From: Holophagae bacterium
GTDB taxonomy: Bacteria; Acidobacteriota; Holophagae; Acanthopleuribacterales; Acanthopleuribacteraceae
Direction of reading: 5' to 3'
Length of the DNA: 64,000 nucleotides
Assembly: GCA_029263455.1 (NCBI GenBank)
Contig: JAJCXM010000038.1
Location: forward strand, 186,001-250,000
Below the pieces are notes generated by a model. The model did not search any database. It worked only from the letters and a program-made list of their open reading frames with translations, and was not told where the DNA came from. A program made the position numbers and the translations under genes. Shown in pieces: positions 63,160 through 64,000 of this stretch (positions are counted from its first letter, which is position 1; every line of letters begins with the position of its first letter).

Positions 63160-63861
63160 TTAGATGATCCATTGGTAGCCAATCCATAAGATCGCCAGGT
63201 CTACACAAACGTGACTTAACCATGATGCCCAAAGTGATTTCGTCCGTTCAAATAATTGCGACCATGACCAACCTGCAAAGGCTACAGACATACCCATAAC
63301 CACTGCAATCACAGGATTGAAGAAAACCCAAAGAACGACCACGTGGTGAGCGGCAAATGCGAAGGCTGCCCAAAGGTGAGATTTGCGTCGTGATGTGACA
63401 CGTCGTAGCCCGCCCCACACGAACCAACGCCAATAAATTTCTTCGATTCCTGAATGGATAAAGGCTAGAAAGAAGCCAAAGAGCCAATAGCGGTCGGCTA
63501 TGCCTAGTTCCGTTACCTGTCGCTGAATGTGTACGTGGTATTGGGAGAATTGGCTTCCGACCATTCGTTCCAAACCGATGATGAGTAGCGAAGCCACGAC
63601 CCCAGTTCCAAGACCCAAAACAAGGTCGATTCGAGTCACAACCATTTTCGGTAACGGCAATTCGCGTTTAATGATTAGGAAGCAAACAATGAAAGGCCAA
63701 AGCAGGGTAAACAGTTTTGTTCCTGTATAAATGACCTGAGAGATGCCAGCAGGAAGTAAACCCGTAAAGTAGAGTAGGGCACCAAATGTGGGTAGAACCA
63801 TGGCCGGAACAATGACCCACAACCAGCGGGCTGGTTTTGTTTTCATGCTCTGTTCTATCAT
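63160..63861 (-). CDS. CPBP-family intramembrane metalloprotease
   Basis: 233 residues if translated from ATG 63861; ATG 63846 is equally possible. About seven membrane segments. Motif 1 EEIYWRWFVWGGLRR gives E-E-x-x-x-R, motif 2 is FAFAAHH, motif 3 SHVCVD. These are the glutamate and histidine ligands of CPBP (CAAX-protease/bacteriocin-processing) enzymes. The physiological substrate is unknown. Convergent with lepB, divergent from the gene at the right edge. Confidence 0.88.
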   Translation of the reverse strand: MIEQSMKTKPARWLWVIVPAMVLPTFGALLYFTGLLPAGISQVIYTGTKLFTLLWPFIVCFLIIKRELPLPKMVVTRIDLVLGLGTGVVASLLIIGLERMVGSQFSQYHVHIQRQVTELGIADRYWLFGFFLAFIHSGIEEIYWRWFVWGGLRRVTSRRKSHLWAAFAFAAHHVVVLWVFFNPVIAVVMGMSVAFAGWSWSQLFERTKSLWASWLSHVCVDLAILWIGYQWII

Positions 63862-63883
63862 AACTCGCGTTGGAGACAGATGA

Positions 63884-64000
63884 ATGCAACTCAAACTTGC
63901 CGAACTAACAGCGACCGAGATCGAGCGTTACACCTATATAAAATCATTCCAGAACAATAGGCTGCAAGAAACTTATGATGATTTCTTGCAACAACCTGAA
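63884..64000 (+). CDS. Start of a gene cut by the window end (unrecognised)
   Basis: ATG 63884 with GGAG 8 nt upstream opens a frame that continues to the window edge (39 codons). The visible N-terminus (LAELTATEIERYTYIKSFQ, then RLQETYDDFLQQPE) is helical and charged. It faintly recalls an uncharacterised bacterial family, but the fragment is too short to name. Its promoter region overlaps that of the CPBP gene. Confidence 0.6.
   Translation, partial: MQLKLAELTATEIERYTYIKSFQNNRLQETYDDFLQQPE

Overview
The window reads as chromosome of a Gram-negative bacterium of about 50% GC. It carries a complete set of genes for 4-amino-4-deoxy-L-arabinose (Ara4N) modification of lipid A, two TonB-dependent receptors, an RND pump and several predicted outer-membrane barrels. 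An ECF sigma factor beside a very large TPR-bearing serine/threonine kinase, FG-GAP and dockerin-like secreted proteins, and a secreted TPR-CHAT protein are combinations common in Acidobacteriota and a few neighbouring phyla. Acidobacteriota is my best guess; this is inference, and no 16S rRNA is present.

Layout. 1-10284: a partial M48 membrane peptidase, an AhpD-like protein, a frameshifted gene, a secreted metzincin, and a YadA-head-like repeat protein coupled to a small secreted protein. 10295-14056: kinase and ECF sigma pair. 14705-25747: envelope-modification region with ArnT paralogue plus PepSY protein, an orphan OmpR-type regulator, arnBCADT and a PAP2 phosphatase. 25834-30493: RND pump operon bracketed by a 138-bp direct repeat of the PAP2 gene's 3' end. 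30594-32300: an outer-membrane protein, a GNAT enzyme, and tRNA-Asn whose 3' end and terminator are duplicated. 32419-36698: sigma, FecR and TonB receptor operon. 36916-42175: His/Asp-rich barrel, zinc-ribbon TPR protein, membrane alkaline-phosphatase-superfamily enzyme. 42314-48663: two-component system, TonB receptor, triple PepSY-like protein, secreted unknown. 48784-64000: FG-GAP protein, di-haem oxidoreductase, hemolysin III, Tag, TPR-CHAT, rhomboid, M16 peptidase, Usp, FolE, thioredoxin-TPR, LepB, CPBP protease and the start of an unrecognised gene.

The main observation is a shared promoter architecture that I found by reading the intergenic regions. Two 7-bp half-sites resembling TCTTCAT are spaced 11 bp apart, and a -10-like hexamer follows 10 or 11 bp later. 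It occurs upstream of the orphan regulator, arnB, the PAP2 gene, the TonB receptor at 44678 and the PepSY-like gene at 46907. Weaker versions precede the second regulator and its kinase, the ArnT-paralogue operon and the secreted protein at 47914. The two regulators have nearly identical DNA-contacting helices, so one or both probably drive this set as a PmrA/PhoP-like envelope regulon joining lipid A modification to a TonB receptor and PepSY proteins. The region also holds a dispersed intergenic repeat of about 195 bp (two good copies and one degenerate copy) and one REP-like element.
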